A stretch of 64,000 nt of DNA from Thinopyrum elongatum (Eukaryota; Streptophyta; Magnoliopsida; Poales; Poaceae), in assembly GCA_011799875.1 (NCBI GenBank), contig CM022297.1, positions 449,301,292-449,365,291 on the forward strand. Reading direction: 5' to 3'. The notes below the pieces were generated by a model. That model ran no database searches, was not told the origin of the DNA, and saw only the letters and a list, made by a program, of their open reading frames with translations. Made by a program: the position numbers and the translations under genes. Below, piece after piece: positions 47,064 to 58,355 of the stretch; position 1 is the first letter of the stretch; the number at the start of each line of letters is the position of its first letter.

Positions 47064-47771
47064 GGGGGAGCGGATCCCCTTGGCGAAACCTTATATATTC
47101 AGTGTTGTATATATAAATAATTTTCTCTACACACTTGGTTAAAGTTTACAAAGTTTGCCTTTTAGAATGTCCATATTGCCTTTTATACGTCTAGTTGGGA
47201 ATGTACCGGAGCGGCGCTGTTTTATTACATAGCAAAAGTAAACACTAGTCCTTGATTGATGCGTCGGGTAAATCATTTAATAACAAAACCATTTTGTGTC
47301 GTGTAACTCATGCATTTTGTCGATCAAGGTCAAAGGTGAAGTACATAAGTGAATGTCTTTGACTAACAACAGGGTGGACAAGAACGCTGACGGGAGGATC
47401 AGCGAGGTGGAGGTCAAACAGGTGAATTCCAACTACTCTTTCGCTAGTTCATTCGGGCGTCTCCATTCTCCAACAACATGAATGGAGGGGAGGGGGGGTG
47501 TTCTCTGATTTTCGACGATGAACGATTCTCGCTCAAAAGGACTGTCATTGCACATTTGCACATCAATGAGGGCTATTCTGATCCGGTCTGCAGATCATCA
47601 CGTTGAGCGCGTCGGCGAACCATCTAACAATAACCGCACAACAGTCCGAAGAGTATGTCAAGCTCATCATGGAGGAGTTGGACCCCCACGGCCTTGGCTA
47701 CATCGAGGTAATTAACTCTAATGCGACCAATCAGTGGCAGACCTAGAATTGTTCTATTAGAGTGCTAAATA

Positions 47772-48102
47772 CTACCTCCCATCCTGTTTATAGCGTTCAA
47801 TTCAAAAATCTCACCAACTAAGATAGATGATGAGTGGTGGAATAATTTTGTATTTTACAAAAGTACTCAATTAATGCGATTATTTTTCACAAGAAAAGTG
47901 TTTACCAATGTATTAATTGCAATGCATGCATGCGTGAATAACAAAAAAGTTACATGAATTGGTGAGTTTTATCTTAATTCTCACATACAGTGATTTAATG
48001 CACCTTAAAATTTAAACATGAGATGGGGAGCAATAAAAATAAAACTTATAAAATGGAAAAACGAAAAATTGAGATAAGCCGTATAAAATAGAAAGGAGGT
48101 AG
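47772..48102. mobile_element. Stowaway MITE, Rboh intron 4
   Basis: TA at 47770-47771 and 48103-48104. Ends CTACCTCCCATCCTGTTTATA and the inverted TATAAAATAGAAAGGAGGTAG. Inner arms also pair (TCTCACCAACT / GGTGAGTTTT). About 331 bp. Confidence 0.85.
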
Positions 48103-48143
48103 TAGTGTAATTTGATTAAGTATCATCACAATCTTAGCAAATA

Positions 48144-48266
48144 CTCCCTCTGTCCCAAAATTCTTGTCTTAGATTTGTCTAAATATGGATGTATCTAGTT
48201 ATGTTTTAGTGTTAGATACATCTGTATCTAGACAAATTTAAGACAAGAATTTTGGGACGGAGGGAG
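48144..48266. mobile_element. Stowaway MITE, Rboh intron 4
   Basis: A near-perfect hairpin: CTCCCTCTGTCCCAAAATTC at the left and GAATTTTGGGACGGAGGGAG at the right, with TA on both sides. 123 bp; its arms pair almost along the full length. Confidence 0.95.
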
Positions 48267-49645
48267 TAATGTACAGTACTCTTCAAATAGTATTGTGTTG
48301 TTCGGAAATTAGTGTCTAGTGTATATTATAAAGTAGACTGCACCCTGCACTGGCACCCACTAGATTCGCCCCTGTGACCAACAATGTTACTGATGCAAAG
48401 AATTAATGGTGAGAATTAATTTGCAGCTGCACGGCTTGGAGATGCTATTACTGAAGCTGTTAAGCGAGACGATGACCAACGGCGGTAAATTGGCGGAACC
48501 CAATTCGCACAAGCAGTTGTACCGCCGCGCCCGATCCTTCCTGAAGGACAATTGGCGCCGCTGCTGGGTGATGCTCCTCTGGCTCTCCATCTGCGCGGGG
48601 CTATTCGCTTGGCAGTTCATGCAGTACCGTCACCGCGCTGTGTTCAAGGTGATGGGCTACTGCGTGTGTGTGTGGCCAAGGGTGGCGCCGAGACACTCAA
48701 GTTCAACATGGCGCTCACTCTCCTTCCCGTGTGCCGCAACACCATCACGTGGCTTCGGAGCCGCACCACCCTGGGACGGTTCGTGCCATTTAACGACAAC
48801 CTCAACTTCCACAAGGTGATCGCCGTGGGGATCTCCGTCGGCGCCGGGATTCATATCATCTCTCACCTAGCGTGTGACTTCCCGAGACTGCTGCACGCCA
48901 CTGATGACAAGTATGAGCCCATGAAGCCATTCTTCGGCAACGTGAAGCCGCCCAACTATTGGTGGTTCTTGAAGGGCACGGAAGGGTGGACCGGGCTAGT
49001 GATGTTGGTGCTTATGACCATCACCTTCACACTCGCCACGGGGTGGTTCCGCAAAAGAGAGCTCCGACGCCCCAAGCCAAAGAAATCCGAGAGCCTCGTT
49101 GAGTCCAAGAATCCAAATAGCTTTCCCGGGCTGCTCGACCGCCTCACACGGTCCGTGAGCGCCGCGCACAACCGCCTCACTATGCTCATCAACGCATCAT
49201 TCAATCGCTTCACTGGGTACAATGCCTTCTTGTACACACACCATCTCTTCGTCATCGTCTATGCGCTGCTCGTCACCCACGGGCACTTCCTCTACCTCAC
49301 CAAGAAGTGGCAAAAGAAGACGGTACGTTAGCACATCAATCTTGGGGAATGGGGAGCTCTTGTAAAATTTTCAATACATGGAATCTCTATATATCTTTAG
49401 AAAAATAGTTAATTCTTCGAATTTGTGCGAGAATTGTCCAAGCCAAAAAAATTGTGTGCACTCAAAAGAATAAATCTCTGGGTTCGGCCATAGCTGACTG
49501 ACAATTGAGTATTGATTGGAACTATTTGTGGTACGTGCAGACGTGGATGTACCTGACAGTACCGATTGTTGTGTACGCGTGCGAGCGACTGACGCGAACA
49601 CTGCGATCGAGGGTGCGGTTGGTGGAGAAGATCAAGGTGGCCGTG

Positions 49646-51104
49646 CAGGGGCGGAGCCCAATGGGCCAACCCTGTGGCACAGTCTACAGGGTCGAACGTT
49701 TTTTTTAGTGCTAATTATCAGCCATTTGGCCCTAGGCAACAGGGTGGCCGAGGAGGAGTGCAACAGGGCCCATCGAAATCAACCAGCCGCCCAGCCCGCA
49801 CCAGGCAAGAGGCAACCCTGCAGCCCACGCGCAATCGATCTGAACTAGCGAAGTAGCGATCCCCTGCTGCCTGCTCATCTCCTCTATCCCTGGTACCCCA
49901 CGCCCCCTCCCCCCCCAAAAAAAAAGAACAGGAGAAAACCAGTCAACCAGGCCGGCGGCGATCGATCCAAGATCCGTTCCTCTTCCTCGGCTCCTGGCGG
50001 GCGGCTCACGCCGTCACGCGCACGCGCGCAGCGGCAGCCAGCAGCAGGCAGGCACGCGCAGGAGCAGGCGAGCACCCAGCGGCGATCGATCGAATCGATG
50101 GATCCGTTCGTCGGTTCCTGGCGGCCTGGCGGGCGTCTCACGCGCAGGTCCAGCTGCCCGTACGCGCACGCAGCGGCAGCCAGCAGCAGGGGCACACACG
50201 CCCAGGCCCAGCGGCCCAGGTAATTTCCCCTCTGTAGTTTTTCTTCTAGATTATAAGTAGATTATAGTGATGAATCGATTCGAATTCTGCCCAGTATTGT
50301 ATTTCGAAAATGCTATATTGCTATCAATGGGTTTTTGGACCTGGTAAACAAAAGAGAAAGCCCCTGTATATATGAACTACAGAACCTGTAGCACTAGGTA
50401 TTGTTTTAACTTCTAATTAGGTATACTTCATAATTTTCCATGTCTTATTTGTAAGTTTATTTGTTAAATGTAGATAATATGGACAAGTTTCTTCTAAAAA
50501 GAAAGGCACCATCACAAGATGTTCCAGAAGACATGAATTGGGAGGAGGAGATTCAGTATGATCCAGGCAAAAGAAAATTGATAGAACATTATCATCCTAA
50601 TTTGAAAGATTTGGTAAGAAGAACTTGTCAAAACTTGCTTGCGTAATCGGCTCAATGATGACAGCTTGACTGATGATGTTATTTGTTATGTGGAGAAAGA
50701 AGAAATGAAAAAGGTCACCAATGATCAAGTGGTTGAGTATTTCATGGCTCGGAGGAAGAGAATATACTAAAGGTAATTTTCAAAAATTTAAGCCCTTTAA
50801 GTTCTTTGATTTGGGCATTATATTATGTTCTTTTCGAAAATTCAATTATATTCTTTATCTTGTAGGTTGTTGAACCTTGATGTCTGATTATGTGTTTTAG
50901 GATTTGAAAATGCAAGACATCCTTTTCAAGTAATTTGTTCTTTGACTTATCATTATATTAAGAATTTTTTTACTATTGTATTTTGTTTCCATACATCGAC
51001 TTTTGTATGTCTGTCACACCCTTATTCAATTCATCGTTGCTTGAAAATGTTATGCCATGATTAAAGGGTGCATCAGGGTAACTTTAGCTCCAGCTCCGCC
51101 CCTG
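49646..51104 (+). mobile_element. hAT element in Rboh exon 6, internally deleted
   Basis: Perfect 12-bp inverted ends CAGGGGCGGAGC / GCTCCGCCCCTG and a perfect 8-bp TSD TGGCCGTG (49638-49645 and 51105-51112) are diagnostic of hAT. Removing it and one TSD copy restores the exon reading frame exactly. It carries a GC-rich 5' leader and a transposase from which the catalytic middle is missing, so it needs enzyme supplied in trans. Confidence 0.96.
50479..50770 (+). pseudogene. hAT transposase remnant: N- and C-terminal pieces joined by deletion
   Basis: The ATG at 50479 begins MDKFLLKRKAP and runs through KLIEHYHPNLKDLVRRT, the N-terminal region of plant zinc-finger MYM-type-1-like hAT transposases. 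From 50639 another frame reads LRNRLNDDSLTDDV and ends ARRKRIY with TAA at 50768-50770, the C-terminal end of the same family. The BED/TTF zinc finger, catalytic DDE and most of the dimerisation domain are absent. Family assignment is from memory of these ends. Confidence 0.8.
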
Positions 51105-51273
51105 TGGCCGTGCACCCGCACCCCGCAAGCCTGCTGTCCCTGCACATGTCCAAGCCTGAGGGGTTCAGGTTCAAGGGCGGACAATACATCTTCGTCAAAT
51201 GCCCAGACGTCTCAAAATTTGAGTGGTAAGCTGCAACAAACTTACAAACATATCCGGCTGGCCGGCTCACTTA

Positions 51274-51455
51274 GGCCTTGTACAATGGAAGGTGCCTGGA
51301 GGAGATGCTTAATAAAATAAATCAAGTTTTTTCAAGCACTGATGCTTATCTCTATATGAGGGATGCCTAATTAAGCGTCTATCCTCTAAAAATAAGCATG
51401 GCTTAAGACAAACTGATTTATTTTTTTAAGCACCTTGCATCGAGGCTGTTTGATT
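51274..51455. mobile_element. Possible Tourist-like MITE, Rboh intron 6
   Basis: The left end GGCCTTGTACAATGGAAGGT is the typical PIF/Harbinger MITE end. The right end AGCACCTTGCATCGAGGC is a degenerate inverse. A TSD is not clear. Confidence 0.45.
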
Positions 51456-51591
51456 TTAGGACTAACAATATCACACTTTTTCACATTTTTTATTAAACTT
51501 ATATAATGTTTTAATAAAATTAAAGTCACGGGTTGGCAAAACTAAGAGAAACTTGCTACCCTTTGTAAGTGTAGGTGGCGTGGCAACTTAG

Positions 51592-51830
51592 CCTTAGGGT
51601 GTGTTGGATTGCCGCCAATGTCTACCCTGCCAACTTTTTGGTCATGGCTAATTGGTCTTTGTTTAGACGGTTGCTAAATTTTTGGCATGCCAATGCTCCA
51701 CTATCAACTCTAGCTCACGTTTTAGGAAATGTTGGCCAATTCATTGACAAGCAAAACCTCAACCAGTTTTTTGGCTAGCCAACTTTTTGCCACATGGCAA
51801 TCTTTGGCACAAATCAAACATGTTGTTAGT
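51592..51830. mobile_element. Possible MITE, GTGTGTTGGATT end, Rboh intron 6
   Basis: The left GGGTGTGTTGGATTGCC and right ACAAATCAAACAT ends are loosely inverse, and TTTGGCA words recur in the interior on both strands. Boundaries and class are uncertain. Confidence 0.3.
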
Positions 51831-51863
51831 GTGGCAAAAAGAATCTATCTATAGAGATACTAA

Positions 51864-52279
51864 GAGCATCTACAAGCAGAGCTCTAAAACATCTTATCGG
51901 ACAGCCCGGTCACTGTCCGAACATGAGAGAGAAAAAAGGCACCCAACCGTAATCCTTACTTTGTCCGGGCGTGTCCAGGCAGTCCACAAATCCCTATATC
52001 CAAGTCATATATGAGGAGGATATGGAGATATCCGGACATGTCCGGGTAGGGTGCCACATAAGATTTGGCTCACCAGAGACCACCTTTTCTCTTTTTTATG
52101 CTTTCTTTCTTTTATGTCTCTTCCTCTCCATCAATCATATGCATTTGACCGGAAAATATGAGGAGTGTGGTTGTTTTGCAAGAAAAGCGAGGTTCCAGAA
52201 CGGACGTGACCGGGCACTGAACCGGCACGTCCGCGGAGGTATGTGGAACCAAATTAAGCAATTGTGATTGTAGATGCTC
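51864..52279. mobile_element. Tourist-like (PIF/Harbinger) MITE, TSD TAA, Rboh intron 6
   Basis: Ends GAGCATCTACAA and TTGTAGATGCTC, allowing for a short offset at the right, with TAA at 51861-51863 and 52280-52282. GTCCGGGCGTGTCC and GGACATGTCCGGG words form inner pairing. About 416 bp. Confidence 0.78.
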
Positions 52280-52282
52280 TAA

Positions 52283-53325
52283 GCTCCATCATTTGAAGTG
52301 TCCTGCCGCTCCGGGGGCTGTTAGGTCGGTGAGGGCCTCGCATGTAAGGGTCTGTGATGTTTAATTTTATTTATCCTTTCCTTTTTTTCTCACATTTTAA
52401 TTCATGACACTTATTAAAATTTGTGAACATTAAGGACATAATATTTTTTTTAAATTCACTTTTTTCAGATTCATTAATCTCTATTAAATTCACGGATATT
52501 CTTGAATTTCGAGATCATTTTTAATGTTTGTGGTCATTTCATAAATCCAAAATTATATTTAATTTGTGAACATTTTTTAATCCATGAATATAATTTAAAT
52601 TTGTCAATGTTTTCTAAATTCATGGTTTTTAAAAATTTACAATGGTTTTAAAAATCCTTGAACATCTTTTAGTTTAACTACCCTTTTAAAAAAAGATAAC
52701 TTTTTTTTTTTGCCCTAGTAGTGGGGCGAGCTAAAAAAAGCTAAACAAGCGAGAGGAGCAGAGAGCCAAGCTGAGCGAGCGAGACCTTCGTGCGCTGGCC
52801 CATGTGAAGCAGCAATTTCATGGTTTCAGCATGGAATATGAGCTCCCAAGAGGCTCAAACAACCACCATCGGCTGACCCTGAGGCTGAAACATGTAAAGA
52901 CACATAACCACATACCAAACAACTCCACTCTCCTCTCCAAACAAATAATGTCTCAAACAGCAACCCAACACGATATATGAACAGAAAAACACCGCCAGAA
53001 CATAATTAAAACACAAGCCAACAAAGATAAAATCAAAGCAAAACTACTTATCGTAAGAATATAATAGATATAAAAGAGTTAATCCCACAAGTGAAGAGTG
53101 GCGCGATGAAGCGTGCGTTAGCCTCCAGTCTGGCCTAAGGTGTACCTTGAACTAAACACTCATTTCTCTTTTCACGAATACACAAGGATACATTGAACCA
53201 ACACTCACTTAAGTTTATCTCTTTTTTTCTTCTAAATCTCATACGTGACAATTTTTATTCTCAAACAAAATAAACCCTCAATGAAGTAGTGATTTGTCTA
53301 ACGGGTCAACTGAACGAGCGTGCAG
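52283..53325. other. Remainder of Rboh intron 6
   Basis: No gene. AT-rich words of the type TTCATGAACATTT / AAATTTGTGAACATT recur at 52390-52680, as in degraded class II elements of these genomes, but no ends were found. Confidence 0.45.
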
Positions 53326-53601
53326 GCACCCGTTCTCCATCACATCGGCACCGGAGGACGACTATGTCAGCGTCCACATCAAGGCGCTTGGCGACTAGAC
53401 CGAAGACCTTAGGGACGCCTTCCTTAAGGTACTGTTGTGATTAGTCACGTCGATCTCATCATCGTCAACCCCTAAAGCTCCAAAACCATGTATATTCCTA
53501 AACGTGTGTGTGTACGAATTGCAGATTTGCCCGAACACAGAGGGGAAGAACGAGATTCATCGGGTAGAGTATGACCGCGACGACACCAAATCCGACCCAA
53601 G

Positions 53602-54576
53602 GTATGTACGTATGAGCAAAAGTTGACTTTTTCCCATGAAATCCGGTCCCATTTTCTCCTCTCGGATCATTAGTTTGAAATCGATTTGATCGGACATACC
53701 TTTGCGATGCACTCTTTAGCAACCCTCAGCCTTTGTATTTATAGATCTGTAGCAAGAGAAAGGGCTTCACAGCAAGCATGATCTTCTAGAATCTTCGGAT
53801 CAACAAGACCTTGAAAATAGGTCATCGATGCTCCCATGTATCTTCCTTGGCCATCCCTGCAAATTGTCGCGCAACAACCTATCTCACTATGTCAAGAACA
53901 ACTGCATCAACATTTATCTTTGGCCCTCCATATGGGGATTTAATCCACCTTGGTTCTCTGGGCCTCAGAGTAAGCCATTTTCTTCTCCGGGGTAAGCTCG
54001 AGATCCTTCGAGTATCTCAAAACGAACATCCTTGTGGACTTTGAAAGATTTGTTCATGCTTCACCTTCCGTCTCGCCCATCATATTACCCACAAGGTTAC
54101 GGGGAGCTTTGCAAAGTCTTTCTCACTCAACGAGTCTTGAAGGTTAACCAGCCAGAGTTTTGCATCATCCGAATTGCACGCGATTATATGCTCCACAAGC
54201 TCCTCCTCCATAAGTGCCCAGACACACTTAGACATATGGCAATCGAGTAAAGCGTGATGCCATGCTGATGCATTTCATATCACACATACATCATCCTCGG
54301 ATATATTCCTCTTCTTTAGAGTTTCACCAGTAGGGATGCTATTTTTTACTAGACGCCATGCAAACGATGTGACCTTTGCCGGCACCTTGGCCAACCATAG
54401 TTTTTTTAAGGGACTTTCTCGTATCCGAGTTGCTAGGCCTATCTTCCGGTATCGATGGATGATCTGTTTGTTTGATTGATTGATATATTAAGGCGCAATT
54501 GTCTCCTGGGTGGGCTGGGCCGGTATAGTGGTGACTGGCATGTCCCGTGGCATTGCCCGGTTGTTGCTTTTTAGGG
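53602..54576. other. First part of Rboh intron 8
   Basis: About 1 kb with no supported gene. Open frames here are short and show no domain. Confidence 0.5.
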
Positions 54577-55384
54577 GGCACGCCTATATCTCGCCTTCAG
54601 CGATCCTGGCTTCGGACTCGCTGAAGGGGCGAGCGAGCTGGGCGGCCCACGAGCGCGGGAGATCACAACCTCTTTTTACTTTTTTGATGTTTTCTGTTTT
54701 TTGTACTTTTGTTTATACTTTAAAATATTCTAAATATATATATTGCGAAAAACACTCTTCAAAAACATTTGAAAATGTTGAACAATTATTTGAAAAATTG
54801 TTGATCATGTATATTGAACAAGTATTTGAAAAATATTGAACAAAAATTTGTAAAATATTGAACAAGTAACTGAAAACATGTTGATCATGTATCTAAAAAT
54901 GATGAACACGTATTTGGAAAATTTTGAACAAGTATTTGAAAAAATGTTGAAAAAGTATTTAAAAATATTGATCATGTATATAAAAATGTTGAACCAGTAT
55001 TTGAAAAATGTTGATCGTGTATATAAGAATGTAGAATGAAAAACAAAGAAAAAACAATAAAATGAAAATAAAAAAATAAACAAGGAAATGAAGAAACAAA
55101 TGGAACAAGAAATGAAAAAAGGAGAAGGAAAAAGAAAGAAATAACAGAAAACGAAAAACAAGAAAAAAAACTGGACCACGAATTGTACACTGGATTGTTG
55201 GCTAGTAGTGTTGGTTATCTTCGCGGCGACCTGGGGTCGATCCCACTTGCTCCAATTTTTCTTCTCTTCTTCCTATTAACTCTGCGTGAAAATGGGCCGG
55301 CCCGTAATGACCACGATCAGGAAACTATCGGCGCGAGAGTTTCCTCTCGACTCCCTTAAGGCGAGAAATAGTCGCCGCGCTTTC
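54577..55384. mobile_element. Mutator-like element with internal tandem repeats, Rboh intron 8
   Basis: The left CGCCTATATCTCGCCTTCAG (54581-54600) is the approximate inverse of the right TTAAGGCGAGAAATAGTCG (near 55356-55374). Between them, 54765-55030 is a degenerate array. No coding domain is present and no TSD was resolved. Confidence 0.5.
54765..55030 (+). repeat. Degenerate tandem array of TATTTGAAAAATGTTGA units
   Basis: About a dozen units of roughly 20-30 bp of the form (G)TATTTGAAAAATRTTGAWCA(T/A)GTA, with alternate units reading TTGATCATGTATA and TTGAACAAGTATT. Confidence 0.75.
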
Positions 55385-55755
55385 TAGGGGTACATGTCCG
55401 GGCGTTATAGGGGATGCTCTAGTCAGGACGGCCCGAGCTCGAAGCCCAACGGTTGGGCCGAGCTTGGGCTACAGTTTTAGGTCCAAATGCCAAGCCCGAA
55501 AGTACGAAATAGCTCGAAACTAGGGTTTTAGTGAAAATAGCGGGTTAAATAGTTAAGTTGATGTTTTTAAACACGAAACTGTCACTATATGAATTTTGAT
55601 TTTGCTAACCACATGTCCCATTCGGCAACATGAAACAGTCACTGCTTATTTATTTTGGGCTGGGTTTGGACTTCGGATTCTAAGGATGAGTTTTTTAAAG
55701 CTCGGTCAGAGGATTCCCGGATTTTGTCAGGAGGATGAACGGCCATATATCTATA

Positions 55756-56611
55756 TCTATACCTACTAATAAAAGAAATAGGTATTCTTAGTCCGTCATG
55801 CTATTTTGTAGAAAACCCCCTGATATTTCTGACATTAAACCCGCAGTACATATCAAATATTTTTTTAAATACTCATATCTTCTAAACCGTAACTCCAAAT
55901 TTAACATGTTATATATGAAATTTGATTAGAAAAATATGTAGAATCTGAATATGATGTTATTTTACCTGTTAACAATTTAAAAGATACTATCTAGGCTGCA
56001 ATGTTAATCAACAATGCATTATCCGTCTTTTTTCATACCGGTATTGATTCAAATTGGGGATGAACAACTCAGCAAAATCAGCATTGGACATGAATTTGAA
56101 GATAAATTTGCTAGAGACTCCCAATAAATAAGGGCATGCATGACAAAAAATAAAAGAAGGACCCAATAAAGATGGGATGTCCGCTATAAAATAAATAAAA
56201 GAGAAAATGCAGAGGAGATCCGATAAAGATGAGATGTTGCGCTATTCTCCTATATATAAGAAGAAAAAAGAAAGGACATGCATGAAAAAAAGTAAAAAGA
56301 AGGCATGCATGACAAAAAATAAAATAAAAAGATATACATAGTGATGAAACAGGGACCAATACCTATGACATGTATGGCAAGAAATAATGAGAAAATAGGG
56401 ACGCAAGTACCTGCGTCAACAGGAGACCATAAAAAATGTTATTTTCAACACAAAAAAAATCTTCTTTTGTGATTAAAAAATCATGTATCTTTTTAACAAC
56501 TCTTCATGTATTTAAGAAATAGCTACAAATTCTCAGATTGTAGAACATTTTTTGTAAATTAAGCGTGTGGTATTTTTTTCTCCCGTTGAAACGCACGGGC
56601 CTTTTTGCTAG
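55756..56611 (+). mobile_element. Non-autonomous Helitron, Rboh intron 8
   Basis: The 5' end TCTATACCTACTAATAAAAG starts with TC after A. The 3' end has a short hairpin (CCCGT TGAAACGC ACGGG, 56582-56599), then a T-run and CTAG, followed by host T at 56612. This is the established Helitron 3' pattern with A/T insertion. No Rep/helicase coding is present. The start could instead be 55750. Confidence 0.78.
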
Positions 56612-57472
56612 TAAGATACAATAAGAACAATTTTGTGGACCGGAAAGAATGTTTTCCTCACGCAATTGTTGTCTTTGGTCATGTGAATCTATCTTGAAAA
56701 ATAAAATACCATCTTAATCACTCGAAGTAAATTGTGATAAGTAAAATGTGCTCGTGCTGCAGATTCCCCAAGATACTAATCGATGGGCATATGGTGCACC
56801 CGCGGAGGATTTCAAGCGGTACGAGGTTGTGCTTCTGGTGGGACTCGGCATCGGCGCCACGCCCATGATCTCGATCATCAAGGACATCATCAACAACACG
56901 AAGCGGCTCGGGGACATCGAGTCTGGCAACCCCGGCTACGCAAGCGCGTCGATATCGTTCAAGACTCGCCGTGCCTACTTCTACTGGACCACCCGGGAGC
57001 AAGGCTCCTTTGAGTGGTTCCGTGGGATCATGGACGAGGTGGCCGAGACGGACAGGGATGGCATCATCAAGCTCCACACCCACTGCACCAGCGTCCACAA
57101 GGAGGGCGACGCCCGGTCGGCGCCCCTCACCATTCTCCAGTCCCTGTACTATGCCAAGCACGGCATTGACATCATCTCCGGCAGTCGAGTCAAGACCACC
57201 TTCGGGCGAGCGGACTGGCGTGAAGCCTACGAGCGCATCGCTCAGGAGAACCAAGGAAAACGCGTCGGTCAGTACCGTACAGAAACTAACTCCTACTCCT
57301 GTTTTGCAATACGAAACTACTACACGTACGATTATGGCTTTGTCCCATTAACATCCAACGGTTGCAGACAAGTGGGGCCATGCTCACGAATACGACGCTG
57401 GCCTACTGACAGGCAGGGTCATCCAGGGAAAATTGCACAAATACACAACATTTGGGGCTTAGTAAAGAAGTA

Positions 57473-57553
57473 CTCCCTCCGTAAAGTAATATAAGATCGT
57501 TTGGATCGGTAAAGTGGTGATCTAAATGATCTTATGTTACTTTATAGAGGGAA
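57473..57553. mobile_element. Short Stowaway-like MITE, Rboh intron 9
   Basis: TA at 57471-57472 and 57554-57555. Ends CTCCCTCCGTAAAGTAATAT and GTTACTTTATAGAGGGA are inverted, with arms continuing through AAGATCGTTT / AAATGATCTT. About 81 bp. Confidence 0.88.
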
Positions 57554-57709
57554 TACATATATATTCAGTCACGACAATTTCTAGCACCACACACTTTCTG
57601 TGCGTAGCACAATTAGCATACTCGAGAAGCTGTATCTTGGAGTTACAACCAGTCTAGATAGAAATGATCAATACACGCATAGTTAGTTGAGCTCGGGTAT
57701 ATGCACATA

Positions 57710-58355
57710 GAGAAAATTACACAAATATACAACATTTGAGGCTGAGGCAACAAAAAACTACAACTCTGGGTTATTTTAACAAAAACCACAACTCTAGGAC
57801 TAATGAGAAGTATAACATGTGGGCCCCATGTGTTAATTTAAAAAAACATTCAAAGTTAAAAAAACAAAATTTTCAAAAAAGAACTAAAAAACGTCCATCC
57901 TTGTTGATCAATCTGGGAAACTTTCAGCCTATTTTTCTTAGCCATTTTAAATCTGGACAGTTTTTTTAAGTCAACTCATTCACGTTCATACAAAAATTGT
58001 CCAAACTTTAATACAACAAAGTAAAATAGGCTGAAATTTTTCCAGATTGATCAACAAAGATGGACTGTACTACAATTTTTTTGGTTTTTATTTTTTATTT
58101 TATTTTTGATATGTTGAAAAAATTGATTTTTCTTAAAAGAACTTTAAGTATTATATTTTTTCTAGATCAAGCTGAACTGTCTCGCTAGTCACACATGAGA
58201 CCCGCACGTCATATTTCTCATTAAGTGCCTAATCGAAGCAATATGTGTTTTTTGTTACTGATTAGTCCTAGAGTTGTGGTTTTTATTAAAATCCCTTAGA
58301 GTTGTAGTTTTTTGTTACCTCAGGCCCGAATATTGTGTATTTGTGAAATTTCCAC
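57710..58355. mobile_element. Mutator-type MITE with long inverted repeats, Rboh intron 9
   Basis: A perfect 9-bp TSD ATGCACATA lies at 57701-57709 and 58356-58364. Outer arms are about 100-150 bp: GAGAAAATTACACAAATAT against the inverse of ATTTGTGAAATTTCCAC, then ACAAAAAACTACAACTCT against AGAGTTGTAGTTTTTTGT. No ORF of interest is present. Confidence 0.88.

Larger units (their letters stand above)
45341..47085 (-). mobile_element. 5'-truncated LINE in Rboh intron 2, antisense to the gene
   Basis: The plus-strand T-rich run at 45341-45371 is the A-tail, and ORF2 fragments follow on the minus strand. It is cut off at about 47085 within the RT domain. No clear TSD was found. Confidence 0.8.
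45203..47210. mobile_element. MITE split by a LINE insertion, Rboh intron 2
   Basis: The left part starts TA-CTCCTTCCGTTCCGTATAGT and runs to about 45340. The right part resumes near 47086 (TTATATATTCAGTGTTG) and ends near 47210 with a degenerate GGAATGTACCGGAG. From memory the two halves abut in intact copies of this Stowaway-like family. Confidence 0.5.

Noticed and set aside
53700..54500. Possible LINE or gene fragment in Rboh intron 8
   Set aside because: Short frames without domains, no tail or TSD found; left as unassigned intron.
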